Assembly: GCF_021261315.1 (NCBI RefSeq) | Contig: NZ_JAJSAX010000002.1 | Coordinates: forward strand, 682,001 to 746,000 | Length of the DNA stretch: 64,000 nt | Source of the DNA: Epilithonimonas sp. JDS | Lineage (GTDB): Bacteria; Bacteroidota; Bacteroidia; Flavobacteriales; Weeksellaceae | Direction of reading: 5' to 3' | Shown here: positions 55,278-64,000 of the stretch, piece by piece | Numbering within the stretch: position 1 is the first letter of the stretch | How the letters are laid out: every line of letters starts with the position of its first letter | Translations under genes and position numbers: made by a program | The notes under the pieces: generated by a model | What the model saw: the letters and a program-made list of their open reading frames with translations, nothing else | Databases searched by the model: none | Told to the model about the DNA's origin: nothing

Positions 55278-56762
55278 TTGAAGCCAAGTATTATCTTATT
55301 TATCATTTTCAGCATATTTATCAGAGCGCAGAATACGCAGGATGCAGAATCTTTGTCGCCAGAATCCAGAGGTTTGCTAAATAGAGAATCGAAAATCCTG
55401 ATGATCTCTGATAATTATCTTAATCAAAATCTTTACAAAGAAGCAATGAAGCCTCTTTTTCAGGCAAAAAAAATGTCTGAAACTTCACAATCTGAGAACT
55501 TCAAAGCTTACACTTATATCTTGCTCGCCAACTTTTACAGAGGTTTGGAACTGAATAAAAAAGCGTCAGAAAACATAGAAATGGCAATGAATCCTTTGTC
55601 TGCGATAACCGATTCAGAACAACAAAATTACACCGAAGCCAGATTTCAATTGGAAAAAGGCTTGTTGAATTTCGCAATATCAAAAGATGAAGAAGGAAAA
55701 AATAATTTATGGAAAAGCAGCGCAAAATTTCAACAGATTGACGATCAAAAAACGGCTTCAAGATCTTTGCAATTGATTTATTCAAAATTGGGAGATTTTT
55801 ATTTGGCTAAAAATGAACTGGATTCTGCAAAACATTATTTCAATCAGAATTTAAAATTATCCGGTCAATTTCCAGCTTTTAAAGATTTGGAGTTAAGGGC
55901 GAAAAATGGATTAAGCAGCTATTATCTGCAAAAGAAACGGACTGACAGCGCTTTGTATTTTGTCTCTGGACTTGCTAAAGTTTTGCCAAAAGTCAAAAAT
56001 CTCCTGCTGAAAAAAGATGTTTACAGAAATCTCGCACAGGTTCACTATTCTGCCAATGATCTGGAAAATTATAAAATCTTCAATGAGCAATATTTGAAAT
56101 TAAATGATTCCATCTACGAATTAAACCAAGATACAAGGGTGCTTTTGGCAAATGAGGCAGACAGTCTGGATGTAGAAAATCATGATTCCAATCAATCATT
56201 ATTGTGGGTATTGATCATTTTGGGTGTTGCGTTGGCAGGATTGGCTTTGGCTTATGCGAATCACATTAAGGTAAAGAAAGAATATGCTCAGTTTCAGAAA
56301 ATCATGCAGAATCTGAATGAGACAGATAATTTAAAATCAATTGAAATTCAGGAAGTTAATCCAGATAACCTCTATATTATTTCGGAAAAGACAGAACAGA
56401 TCATTTTGGATAAACTTAAAAAATTCGAAGAAGGCGAGAAATACATCAATCCGAAAGTTTCCTTACAATTTTTGGCAAAAAACCTGGATACCAATACAAA
56501 ATATCTGTCGGAGATTATTAATAAAAAGAAAGGTCAGAATTTTAATAATTACATCAACGACTTAAGAATTCATTACATCATCCGAAAATTAAAATCGGAA
56601 CCCAAATACCAGAATTACAAAGTCAGTTCGCTTGCAGAAGAGTGCGGATTCAATTCGAGGAATACTTTTACATTGGCTTTTAAAAATACTTTAGGCATTT
56701 CGCCTACAAATTTTATAACTTTCATCAAAAAAGAAAATTCAGTACACAACTCCATAGTTTAG
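55278..56762 (+). CDS. Membrane-spanning TPR / AraC-type regulator, module copy 2
   Basis: About 494 residues from the TTG at 55278 (M-K-P-S-I-I-L-F-I). The bases just before it (GCAACCCTATC, then ATTGAAGCC) are almost identical to copy 1, so an earlier TTG at 55245 is less likely. TPR-like repeats, one membrane segment (SLLWVLIILGVALAGLALAY, near 307-327), then an AraC HTH (VSLQFLAKNLDTNTKYLSEI, VSSLAEECGFNSRNTFTLAF). Clearly a paralogue of the gene at 50636. Followed after 11 bases by the second TPR-only gene. Confidence 0.84.
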   Translation: MKPSIILFIIFSIFIRAQNTQDAESLSPESRGLLNRESKILMISDNYLNQNLYKEAMKPLFQAKKMSETSQSENFKAYTYILLANFYRGLELNKKASENIEMAMNPLSAITDSEQQNYTEARFQLEKGLLNFAISKDEEGKNNLWKSSAKFQQIDDQKTASRSLQLIYSKLGDFYLAKNELDSAKHYFNQNLKLSGQFPAFKDLELRAKNGLSSYYLQKKRTDSALYFVSGLAKVLPKVKNLLLKKDVYRNLAQVHYSANDLENYKIFNEQYLKLNDSIYELNQDTRVLLANEADSLDVENHDSNQSLLWVLIILGVALAGLALAYANHIKVKKEYAQFQKIMQNLNETDNLKSIEIQEVNPDNLYIISEKTEQIILDKLKKFEEGEKYINPKVSLQFLAKNLDTNTKYLSEIINKKKGQNFNNYINDLRIHYIIRKLKSEPKYQNYKVSSLAEECGFNSRNTFTLAFKNTLGISPTNFITFIKKENSVHNSIV

Positions 56763-56773
56763 CTTGTCAGAAA

Positions 56774-57913
56774 ATGTTTTATCCATCTAAATTTACTTTT
56801 ATCTCCCTTATTTTTCTGCTTTTTGGAATCGGCCAAACTGCAAAAGGACAAGATGGACCGGCAGCAAAATTGACCAAAGCTAATAAAATCATTTATTCCG
56901 ATCCCGAAAAATCAATATTACTTGCAAAAGAAGTTTACAAAAACTCGCCTGAAAATTCAAACCTTCAACTTTCTTCTCTGATAATTTTAGGAACAGCTTA
57001 CAGTGAAAAATTTGACATCCAAAAATCTATAGAATCGCTGCTGAAAGCTCAGAAAATGGCAGAAATTAAGAACGATTATGTCAACGAAGTCCGTGCGTTA
57101 TCGCTTTTGGGTTATCAATACCAGATTTTGCAGATCAACGACAAAACACACAGCTATCTGGATCAGGCTGAGGCAATTATCAATCAACACGCCTTGCCGG
57201 ATTCTCTGCAGTATTTGCGCGGAAATAATTATTCCATCAAGGCAATGATCTATCAGGAAACCTTGGATTGCGATTATTCAATTGAGTATTTTAACAAGGC
57301 GATCAACGTTTACAATAAGCTTAAAAATAATGATGTTGCCAAAACCAATCTTTGTATTGCGCATCTTCACAAATCGCTTTGTTTTATAGAAAATAAAAAC
57401 GCAGACTCAGCAAAAATATCGCTCCTGAAAAGTGATGCGATCATAAAACAAATCCCATTGGCTGATGACATCGAAATTTCTCAGCAAATTGCCTGGGCAA
57501 AATATCATACACTTAATAAAAACTATAAAACATCTATTGATATTCTCAATAAAATTTTAGAAAAAGCGACAAAAATGTCTCAGTCGGGTTTGGATGTGGA
57601 AGTTTACCAACTGCTTTCTCAGAATTATCTAGCAGTCAATGATATTCCGAAATACAATCATTACAGCAATTTATATACTGAAACCAAAAAAAAATATTCT
57701 GAGGCAGAAAAAAATTCGATCACACATATCATCAACAAACCAACCGAAAATTCCAGTTCGGAAAGGTTCACTTTTTCAGAAAAGAAAATCTATATCATTC
57801 TTATCTTTTTAGTATTAATTATAAGTTTTATTTTATTTTTCACGGTAAAATCTTATAAATTAAAGAACAAAATGAAAGATTTGAAATCAAATCAGGATTC
57901 TGAGTCCAAATAA
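56774..57913 (+). CDS. Membrane-anchored TPR protein without DNA-binding domain, module copy 2
   Basis: 379 residues, paralogue of the gene at 52062 (shared blocks SLLGYQYQI/GLIGNQYTR, DSLQYLRGN/DSMKYLIGN, YQETLDCDYSIEYFNKAI/YKRSLDCGYAIKHFDKAI). Signal peptide, TPR-like region, C-terminal membrane segment (IYIILIFLVLIISFILFFTV, near 340-359) and a short basic tail. Same place in the module as copy 1. The function is unknown. Confidence 0.82.
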   Translation: MFYPSKFTFISLIFLLFGIGQTAKGQDGPAAKLTKANKIIYSDPEKSILLAKEVYKNSPENSNLQLSSLIILGTAYSEKFDIQKSIESLLKAQKMAEIKNDYVNEVRALSLLGYQYQILQINDKTHSYLDQAEAIINQHALPDSLQYLRGNNYSIKAMIYQETLDCDYSIEYFNKAINVYNKLKNNDVAKTNLCIAHLHKSLCFIENKNADSAKISLLKSDAIIKQIPLADDIEISQQIAWAKYHTLNKNYKTSIDILNKILEKATKMSQSGLDVEVYQLLSQNYLAVNDIPKYNHYSNLYTETKKKYSEAEKNSITHIINKPTENSSSERFTFSEKKIYIILIFLVLIISFILFFTVKSYKLKNKMKDLKSNQDSESK

Positions 57914-58065
57914 TGGATGTTTTACATAAACATCTGATTATCATTAATTTGTAAAATAAAACCTTGCTCAAAATCTTGAAATTTTCAGGTATTCATCACA
58001 GTAAAGACTTCTTTTAGTGCTTATTTTGTTATAGTTTCGACTATCAAAATTTAAAAAAAGTAGAT

Positions 58066-58929
58066 ATGAAGAATTTTTTTACGCCCTTAATTTTTTTGGG
58101 AATTTGTGGACTTGGGAGAGCACAGATTACAGTGTCCCATTCTCAGATTCCATTTAATCCCCACTTTAGTTCGTCTGCATCCTGCAATATCAATGGAAAT
58201 GCCTATTCACTGGAAAACCGCGTGAGTCGTAGTTTTTTCTTAAATGATTATGACATCCAAAATGATTTCCAGGTTCACAAAGTAAGTTTTGCAATTCAAA
58301 ATGTTTTGAATCTGCCACCAGACGGCTTTCCGGTCACACTTAATATTTACACATCCGAAGGCGCCTATCCCACAGGACAACTGACGCTGAAAGCTACCAG
58401 AGTTGTTGTTGTAACACAATCAGATACGCATACCATAGATGTCGATTTGGAAACATTAATTCCTGCCGGTTCCGAGGTGGTGATGGAAATCCATTACGAT
58501 GGAGAACCGCTAGGTTCGGCATTGTGGGTAGGCGCAAATGGTTTTACGGACGATGCGCCATCTTATATACAATCTGATGCATGCGGCATTTTTGAAGCGA
58601 CTGAAGTAGGTGAGATAGGACAGATTGACAATTCGAGATTCATTATGAGTATCGAAGGAGAAGACACTGTTTTAGGAAATGTTGAAGTCATTAATTCTTC
58701 AAAAGTAGTCATTTACCCAAATCCTGTTAAAGATAGTTTTAGTTTAAAATTAGATAATGCAAGCAAAATAACTCAGATTGAATTGTTTGATTTAACCGGA
58801 AAGAGCATTAAAACTTTTGGTAATAAAACAACTGATTTGAATATTTCACATCTTCTGAAAGGAACTTATCTATTGAAAATTCAGACGTTTAACGGAAAAT
58901 CGTTCACTAAAAAATTAATCAAAAACTAA
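58066..58929 (+). CDS. T9SS-exported protein, unknown function
   Basis: 287 residues. Signal peptide about 1-19. A ~190-residue beta-rich body (HKVSFAIQNVLNLPPDGFPV, VNLNIYTSEGAYPTGQLT-like strands, EVVMEIHYDGEPLG) without a recognised domain, then a type A sorting domain (VIYPNPVKDSFSLKLDN, IELFDLTGKSIK, LLKGTYLLKI, KKLIKN). 8 bases before the GEVED gene: one transcript. The TGAAATTTTCA word 85-90 bases upstream matches the one before the gene at 53327. Confidence 0.82.
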   Translation: MKNFFTPLIFLGICGLGRAQITVSHSQIPFNPHFSSSASCNINGNAYSLENRVSRSFFLNDYDIQNDFQVHKVSFAIQNVLNLPPDGFPVTLNIYTSEGAYPTGQLTLKATRVVVVTQSDTHTIDVDLETLIPAGSEVVMEIHYDGEPLGSALWVGANGFTDDAPSYIQSDACGIFEATEVGEIGQIDNSRFIMSIEGEDTVLGNVEVINSSKVVIYPNPVKDSFSLKLDNASKITQIELFDLTGKSIKTFGNKTTDLNISHLLKGTYLLKIQTFNGKSFTKKLIKN

Positions 58930-58937
58930 GAAAAAAA

Positions 58938-61900
58938 ATGAAAAAATTATATACATTCTTTACACTTTTAATTTTAATTAATTTTTCCTTCGCACAAAAC
59001 ACAATTGTGCTATGGAACTTTGAAAATGGAAACGCATCACCCAGCGAAGGCATAGGTGTTGAAGAAAAAATTGGAGGCACACAGGGAAATGGCAGCCTTG
59101 AGTTCTTTGATGGCACACACACCATTCACACATTTCCGGAACAAGGTATAAACTCGGGAACGGCAGGCGTGCAGTTCTCTACTTCGATTGCCGGATATTC
59201 TGACATCAAATTTACCATTGACATTGACGGTACAAATGGTTCATCGAAGTTTTTTGAAATTCAGTCTTCTATAGATTCAGGAGCAACGTGGCAGGTGGTA
59301 GCAAAACCGCACCATACGACGCTGCAAAACGAAATTGAAACTTTTGGACCTTATTCCGTTTCGGGGACAGAAGGCGCTTCAAACTTAAAAATTAGAATCG
59401 TTACGGTTTTTGAAGAAGGAAACAGCAACTATAGTCCTGTGGATAGTGAATCAACTTATTCAGTCTGGGACACTTACAGTTTTGATAATGTTTTGATTAC
59501 CGGAGCTGGTGCCGGAGCGGACGTTTATTGTAGCTACACTGCAGCTACGGTGACACCGATGACGTTTGTAGATGTGGCAGGAATCAGCAATACAACTTCT
59601 GCAAACTCAACCGAAGCTCACGAATTGTTCTTGGATAAAATAGGAACTACAGTGCACGGACAAGAGCATATCATCAAATTGTCTGTCAATACAGGCGGCG
59701 ATTTTGAAAGCTTCTTCACTGTCTTCATTGACTGGAATAAAAACGGAATTTTGACAGATGACGGTGAAAAATATGAAGTTGGAAGCCTTCAGAATTCTAA
59801 TGGATCTGACGGTCAGCTTTGGGGTTCATTTGTGGTTCCTATGAATGTGACATTTGGCCCGACCCGAATGAGAATCATCAGCAACAGAGGAAGCTATGCT
59901 GCAGATCCTTGTGGCAGCTACGATTTTGGACAGGCAGAAGATTATACCTTCTCCGTGATTCCTGTTCCGGATGATTACTGTACTTACACCGCAGAAACTG
60001 TTTTGCCTATTACCAACGTAAAATTTGCAGGAATTAATAACACCACTGAAATCCCCTCTATCCTATCTCAGGAATATTTCTTAGATAAAGAAGCACAGCT
60101 AAAAAGAGGTCAGACTTATAATCTAACCGTAGAAGGTGATACTGGGGGCAATTATACAGATTATTATTCATTATTTGTTGACTGGAACAAAAATGATGTT
60201 CTGGATAATGCAGGAGAAATGTATGAACTGGGAACCATTTCAAATTCTACAGGAACAGACAATAAAGAACTTGTTTTCCCATTTGTAGTGGCAAACAATG
60301 CACCTTTGGGCGACACGCGTCTGCGTATCATCAAAAACCGAGGCAGTTATGCAACGAATCCTTGTGGAGAACACGAATTTGGGCAAGCTGAAGATTATAC
60401 CTTGAACGTCAGCAATCCAACACCAACAGATGATGGTTACTGCGGACCGCTTTCCTATGATTATGGTACAGAACCAATTACTTATGTGAATTTTGCAGGA
60501 ATAGACAACCGTACTTCTGCATCGAAATCTTCACCGGATCACGAATATTTCTTAGAAATGAAAGCCACTGTAGACAAAGGTGAAGAATATGAAATCACTC
60601 TTGAAGGAAATACAGATGGAGGCTGGGCAAACTCGCTTACTGTTTTTATTGATTTAAATCACAATGGAAATCTGAATGATCCGGGAGAACGTTTCGAAAT
60701 CGGAACAATAGAAGATACTACAGGAGAAGATGGAAATCAGCTGGTTAGAAATATTTTAATTCCAAATCACGCCCTGTCAGGTGAAACCAGAATGAGAATC
60801 ATGAAAAGCAGCGGCGACGGTTTTTATGCCGAAGATCCTTGTAACTCCGATAACTGGGGTGGAAGTGACGAAAACGGACAAGCAGAGGATTACACCATCA
60901 TCATCAATTCTGATTGTGTAGCACCATCATTGACCATCGCAACAACTTCAACCCAAACATGTGAAGGAACAGCAGCAGTCTTGACAGCACAAACCAGCGG
61001 CGGACAAGTATTCTGGTTCACATCAGAAACTGCAACTACGCCAATTGGCTCAGGACTAAATTTCACAACACCAAAACTTTCTGAAAGCACTTCTTTCTGG
61101 GCAGAGGCAACAAGCGGACAATTCTTAACAGGCGCAAGACCAGCACCTCAGTCTTTGGGCGCAGCTCAAATTAGCCAGAACACAAAACCTTGGGGATTGG
61201 TTTTTAACACCAACGAAATCATCACATTAAATTCAGTAGACGTTTACATTGCTGATACACAAGGCGGACCAATCACCGTAAAACTTGTCAATGAAAACTG
61301 GGATGAAGTTTACAGCAAAACCCTGACATTGCCTGCAGGAAATGCAGTTAATCCTGTACGTTTTGAAATCCCGCTTGGTTTTATAATCCCTGCTGGTGAC
61401 AACTACAGATTGGTAATGGAATCCAGCCCGTCATTAGTAAGAGAATTAGCTACGCAACACACAGGTTTCCCTTATGCATTAGGAAATGTGGGACAAATCA
61501 CAGGAGGTACCATCAACAATGGTGGAGCCAATTCCAACTATTATTTCTTCTACAACTGGAAGTTCAACACTGGCGACAGCGAATGTAAATCGGAAAGAGT
61601 TAAGGTTGATGTAACAATCATTCCTGCTCCGGATGCACCAATGGGTGAAGCAACACAGTATTTCACTCTAGGAGAGACTATAGCAAACTTAGAAGTTACC
61701 GGAACCAGCCTGACTTGGTACGCCAACCAAAACGAAACCGTAATTCCTGCAACTACACCATTGGTAAATGGCACGACTTATTATGTAAGCCAAAACAACG
61801 GTCAATGTGAAAGTGAACTTCTGTCAATTACAGTTTACACACAATTAGGTGTTTCGGATATCAGTAAGGCAGAATTCACTTATTATCCAAATCCGGTGAA

Positions 61901-62096
61901 AGATGTGTTAAACATTTCAGGGAAATCAAACCTTTCCAAAGTGGAGATCTTTGAGTTATCCGGCAAGAAAATTCTTTCTCAGGATGCTAAAGCTAAAAAT
62001 GTACAGCTGAATTTATCGACTTACACAAGCGGCGTTTACATCTTGAAAGTGACTTCAGATAAAACCACGGAAACATTCAAAATAATCAAAAAATAA
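58938..62096 (+). CDS. GEVED-domain surface protein exported by T9SS
   Basis: 1052 residues. Signal peptide about 1-19. An N-terminal beta-sandwich (about 20-195), then three GEVED domains (each from YCxYTAxxV or YCGPLSYDYG to GQAEDYT, about 198-340, 345-485, 490-660), each with the calcium-like FxDWNKNGxxxDxGExxE block. An Ig-like region (TQTCEGTAAVLTAQTSGGQV), a further sandwich and an Ig-like YVSQNNGQCES segment follow. The type A sorting domain is at the end (FTYYPNPVKDVLNISG, KIIKK). A large cell-surface adhesin-like protein or carbohydrate binder. Closed by a terminator. Confidence 0.9.
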   Translation: MKKLYTFFTLLILINFSFAQNTIVLWNFENGNASPSEGIGVEEKIGGTQGNGSLEFFDGTHTIHTFPEQGINSGTAGVQFSTSIAGYSDIKFTIDIDGTNGSSKFFEIQSSIDSGATWQVVAKPHHTTLQNEIETFGPYSVSGTEGASNLKIRIVTVFEEGNSNYSPVDSESTYSVWDTYSFDNVLITGAGAGADVYCSYTAATVTPMTFVDVAGISNTTSANSTEAHELFLDKIGTTVHGQEHIIKLSVNTGGDFESFFTVFIDWNKNGILTDDGEKYEVGSLQNSNGSDGQLWGSFVVPMNVTFGPTRMRIISNRGSYAADPCGSYDFGQAEDYTFSVIPVPDDYCTYTAETVLPITNVKFAGINNTTEIPSILSQEYFLDKEAQLKRGQTYNLTVEGDTGGNYTDYYSLFVDWNKNDVLDNAGEMYELGTISNSTGTDNKELVFPFVVANNAPLGDTRLRIIKNRGSYATNPCGEHEFGQAEDYTLNVSNPTPTDDGYCGPLSYDYGTEPITYVNFAGIDNRTSASKSSPDHEYFLEMKATVDKGEEYEITLEGNTDGGWANSLTVFIDLNHNGNLNDPGERFEIGTIEDTTGEDGNQLVRNILIPNHALSGETRMRIMKSSGDGFYAEDPCNSDNWGGSDENGQAEDYTIIINSDCVAPSLTIATTSTQTCEGTAAVLTAQTSGGQVFWFTSETATTPIGSGLNFTTPKLSESTSFWAEATSGQFLTGARPAPQSLGAAQISQNTKPWGLVFNTNEIITLNSVDVYIADTQGGPITVKLVNENWDEVYSKTLTLPAGNAVNPVRFEIPLGFIIPAGDNYRLVMESSPSLVRELATQHTGFPYALGNVGQITGGTINNGGANSNYYFFYNWKFNTGDSECKSERVKVDVTIIPAPDAPMGEATQYFTLGETIANLEVTGTSLTWYANQNETVIPATTPLVNGTTYYVSQNNGQCESELLSITVYTQLGVSDISKAEFTYYPNPVKDVLNISGKSNLSKVEIFELSGKKILSQDAKAKNVQLNLSTYTSGVYILKVTSDKTTETFKIIKK

Positions 62097-62120
62097 GAAT
62101 TTTTTCATTTTATTAAGTTT

Positions 62121-62153
62121 AAACCCGGCGATTTCGATTGTCGGGTTTTTTTT
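62121..62153 (+). terminator. Terminator of the GEVED gene
   Basis: AAACCCG (62121-62127) pairs with CGGGTTT (62142-62148), with inner CGA/TC pairs, followed by T's. Confidence 0.75.
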
Positions 62154-62180
62154 AATGATTTAAATTAAATTTTAATAAAT

Positions 62181-62194
62181 ATACCGATTGGTAT
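62181..62194. promoter_or_regulatory. Putative TetR operator, copy 1
   Basis: ATACCGATTGGTAT: 5-bp arms around GATT. It lies 11 bases before a TATCTTTG -7 box (62205-62212), so it would cover the -33 region of the regulator's own promoter. Confidence 0.72.
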
Positions 62195-62204
62195 TTAAAT
62201 TGTA

Positions 62205-62212
62205 TATCTTTG
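62205..62212 (+). promoter_or_regulatory. -7 box of the tetR-type regulator
   Basis: TATCTTTG, a full match to TAnnTTTG, 21 bases before the ATG at 62234. Confidence 0.6.
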
Positions 62213-62233
62213 CAAAGTCAATTCAGTTACAAA

Positions 62234-62827
62234 ATGTCAAAAGCAGAAAAAACCAGACAGTTCATCATCGAAAGTACAGCAGAACTTTTCAACAAGAAAG
62301 GTTATGCAGGAACGTCTCTGGCTCATATTTCTGAAGCTACAGGATTGACGAAAGGCAGCATCTATGGTAATTTTGCAAACAAAGATGAAGTCGCAAAAGA
62401 AGTTTTTCTCTACAATGCAAAACGCCTCTCAGCAGCGCTTGACAGTCGTTTGCAACCAGAAATGACCAGCCGAGAAAAGTTGATTGCCATTCTGGATTAT
62501 TACAAAAATTCGTGGGACAGCAATTTTTCCCGAGGTGGCTGCCCACTAATGAACACGGCTGTCGAAGCCGACGACACAATGCCTTTCCTTAAAAATGAAG
62601 TTGCAAAAAGCTTCGCCGGATGGTCAGAAAAAATTGCAAGAATTTTGGAAGAAGGAAAATCCAAGGATGAAATTATCGACTCCATAAATTCGGCAGATTA
62701 TGCCAATTTATTTATAATGCTCATAGAAGGCGGAATCTTACTTTCGAAAACTACAAACAGTCAAAATCATCTAAACAACGCTTTGGAAAGAATCATTAAA
62801 ATCATCGATACAGAATTAGTCAGATAA
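62234..62827 (+). CDS. TetR/AcrR family transcriptional regulator
   Basis: About 197 residues from the ATG at 62234 (M-S-K-A-E-K-T-R). N-terminal TetR HTH (AELFNKKGYAGTSLAHISEA, GLTKGSIYGNFANKDEVAKE). The C-terminal part fits the YxaF/AcuR-type TetR_C group (SNFSRGGCPLMNTAVEADDT). A longer frame from 62210 overlaps the -7 box and is rejected. Identical palindromes precede this gene and the next, so it probably represses itself and the oxidoreductase gene. The inducer is unknown. Confidence 0.92.
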   Translation: MSKAEKTRQFIIESTAELFNKKGYAGTSLAHISEATGLTKGSIYGNFANKDEVAKEVFLYNAKRLSAALDSRLQPEMTSREKLIAILDYYKNSWDSNFSRGGCPLMNTAVEADDTMPFLKNEVAKSFAGWSEKIARILEEGKSKDEIIDSINSADYANLFIMLIEGGILLSKTTNSQNHLNNALERIIKIIDTELVR

Positions 62828-62845
62828 AAAAATTTATACAGAAAT

Positions 62846-62859
62846 ATACCGATTGGTAT
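62846..62859. promoter_or_regulatory. Putative TetR operator, copy 2
   Basis: An identical ATACCGATTGGTAT, 12 bases before the oxidoreductase ATG and 18 bases after the tetR stop. Confidence 0.72.
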
Positions 62860-62871
62860 TAAATAAATACT

Positions 62872-63873
62872 ATGAAAGCATTCACAATAAAACATTACAG
62901 TAAAACCGATCAGCTCGAACTCACGGAAGTTCCAAAGCCAAAAATCAAAGAAAATGAAGTTCTGGTAGAGATCTACTCAGCAAGTGTCAATCAATTGGAC
63001 AGCAAACTGAAAAATGGCGAATTCAAGCTGTTGCTACCTTACAAGTTCCCTTTGATATTAGGACACGACGTCGCAGGAATTGTTGTAACGGTTGGCTCAA
63101 ACGTAAAAAATTTCAAAGTTGGTGATGAGATTTTCTCTCGCGTTCCCGACTTCCAAATTGGGACATTTGCAGAATTCATCGCCATTGATGAGAACTTTGT
63201 GGCTCCAAAACCAAAGAATATTTCGATGGAAGAAGCCGCTTCTATTCCACTTGTTGGTTTGACGGTTTGGCAGGCATTTATTGAAAAAGCTAATCTCAAG
63301 AAAGGACAAAAAGTGTTTATCCAAGCTGGGTCAGGTGGCGTTGGAACTTTTGCGATCCAATTGGCAAAACATTTGGGTGCTTTTGTAGCAACAACGACGA
63401 GTGAAAAGAATTTTGAATTAGTAAAACAACTCGGAGCCGACGTTGTCATCGATTATAAAACACAGGATTTCGAAAACACTCTTACCGATTACGATCTGGT
63501 GCTTAACAGCCAAGACCAAAAAACATTAGAAAAATCGCTTAGAATATTAAAATCAGGAGCAAAATTGATTTCAATCTCAGGACCGCCGGATAAAGATTTT
63601 GCTAAAGAAATCGGACTGAACTTCTTAATGAAATTGGCAATCTCCCTTTTAAGTTTCAAAACTAAAAAACTAGCGAAAAAGCAAAACATCAATTATTCCT
63701 TTCTTTTTATGCAAGCCAATGGAAATCAACTCACACAAATTTCAAAACTCATAGAATCCGGAATCATCAAACCAATCATAGACAAAATATTTCCTTTCGA
63801 ACAGACCAACGACGCAATCAATTATGTGGAAAGTGGCAAAGCAAAAGGAAAAATCATTATTAAAATCAAATAA
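62872..63873 (+). CDS. NADP-dependent oxidoreductase (zeta-crystallin/quinone reductase type)
   Basis: 333 residues, medium-chain reductase without zinc ligands. The N-terminal GroES-like domain (PKIKENEVLVEIYSASVNQL, LILGHDVAGIVVTVGSNV) and the cofactor motif QAGSGGVGTFAIQLAKHLGA (near 150) are typical. Reduces quinones or enones with NADPH. Located after a TetR gene with a shared operator, so probably induced by a reactive electrophile; that is inference. Confidence 0.92.
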   Translation: MKAFTIKHYSKTDQLELTEVPKPKIKENEVLVEIYSASVNQLDSKLKNGEFKLLLPYKFPLILGHDVAGIVVTVGSNVKNFKVGDEIFSRVPDFQIGTFAEFIAIDENFVAPKPKNISMEEAASIPLVGLTVWQAFIEKANLKKGQKVFIQAGSGGVGTFAIQLAKHLGAFVATTTSEKNFELVKQLGADVVIDYKTQDFENTLTDYDLVLNSQDQKTLEKSLRILKSGAKLISISGPPDKDFAKEIGLNFLMKLAISLLSFKTKKLAKKQNINYSFLFMQANGNQLTQISKLIESGIIKPIIDKIFPFEQTNDAINYVESGKAKGKIIIKIK

Positions 63874-63886
63874 CAAAATCATCATT

Positions 63887-64000
63887 ATGAACACAACCAA
63901 CAACACCATCCTCATCACCGGCGGAAGCGCAGGAATCGGATTCGAAATCGCAAAATTATTGTCTGAAAAAGGCAACAACGTTATCATCACCGGAAGAAAT
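63887..64000 (+). CDS. Short-chain dehydrogenase (3' end beyond window)
   Basis: The first 38 codons only: NTILITGGSAGIGFEIAKLL has the SDR TGGxxGIG motif. 13 bases after the oxidoreductase, same strand, so it probably belongs to the same TetR-controlled operon. Confidence 0.85.
   Translation, partial: MNTTNNTILITGGSAGIGFEIAKLLSEKGNNVIITGRN

Overview
The window looks like chromosomal DNA of a low-GC member of the Bacteroidota, most likely a Chryseobacterium/Epilithonimonas-type Weeksellaceae. The reasons are the gliding and type IX secretion (T9SS) genes gldJ, porU and porV, several proteins with C-terminal T9SS sorting domains, Bacteroidota-type promoters (TTG, then TAnnTTTG), a Bacteroidota type II-C Cas9, and the flavobacterial families DUF6266 and GEVED. 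The genus is inferred, not proven. I found no rRNA, tRNA or CRISPR array inside the window.

Left end (1-5.7 kb), accessory DNA: a type II-C cas9 on the minus strand runs off the window edge. A divergent, textbook tracrRNA gene lies just upstream with its own promoter and terminator. Next come a GC-rich DUF6266 gene, a GIY-YIG nuclease and a small HTH protein. Three arrays of a degenerate 22-nt unit lie between them, each ending in a GAGCGTAGCCGAA palindrome. A 50-bp near-perfect hairpin lies beside the first array.

5.9-20 kb, mostly housekeeping: tex, an FAD monooxygenase with an N-terminal zinc-ribbon-like extension, two SDR reductases, a GDPD phosphodiesterase, an M28 peptidase, an AraC regulator, ligA, a DUF1349 protein, a hexapeptide acetyltransferase and a LuxR-type regulator. 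Several gene ends carry strong hairpins, and two intergenic repeat families are visible.

20-35 kb: a T9SS-exported delta-60 repeat protein; a TetR-TolC-HlyD-MFS (EmrAB-like) efflux operon whose promoter overlaps a perfect 13-bp palindrome; holB; an outer-membrane protein followed by lptC; anmK; an SRPBCC protein; a NUDIX hydrolase; and murF with gldJ.

35.9-50.5 kb: porU-porV, divergent from gldJ, is the T9SS sortase and shuttle pair. Then come a FUSC transporter-like protein, a phosphopantetheinyl transferase, and an RND tripartite efflux operon preceded by a small membrane protein.

50.6-62.1 kb: the most system-like part is a twice-repeated module. Each copy has a membrane-spanning TPR-AraC regulator, a membrane-anchored TPR protein without the DNA-binding domain, and then one or two T9SS-exported proteins (ELWxxDGT repeats; a short CTD protein; a large GEVED protein). 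PorU/PorV, encoded 10-20 kb away, would export and anchor these products. The right end has a TetR regulator, an NADP-dependent oxidoreductase and a truncated SDR. An identical ATACC-GATT-GGTAT palindrome stands in front of both the regulator and the oxidoreductase.
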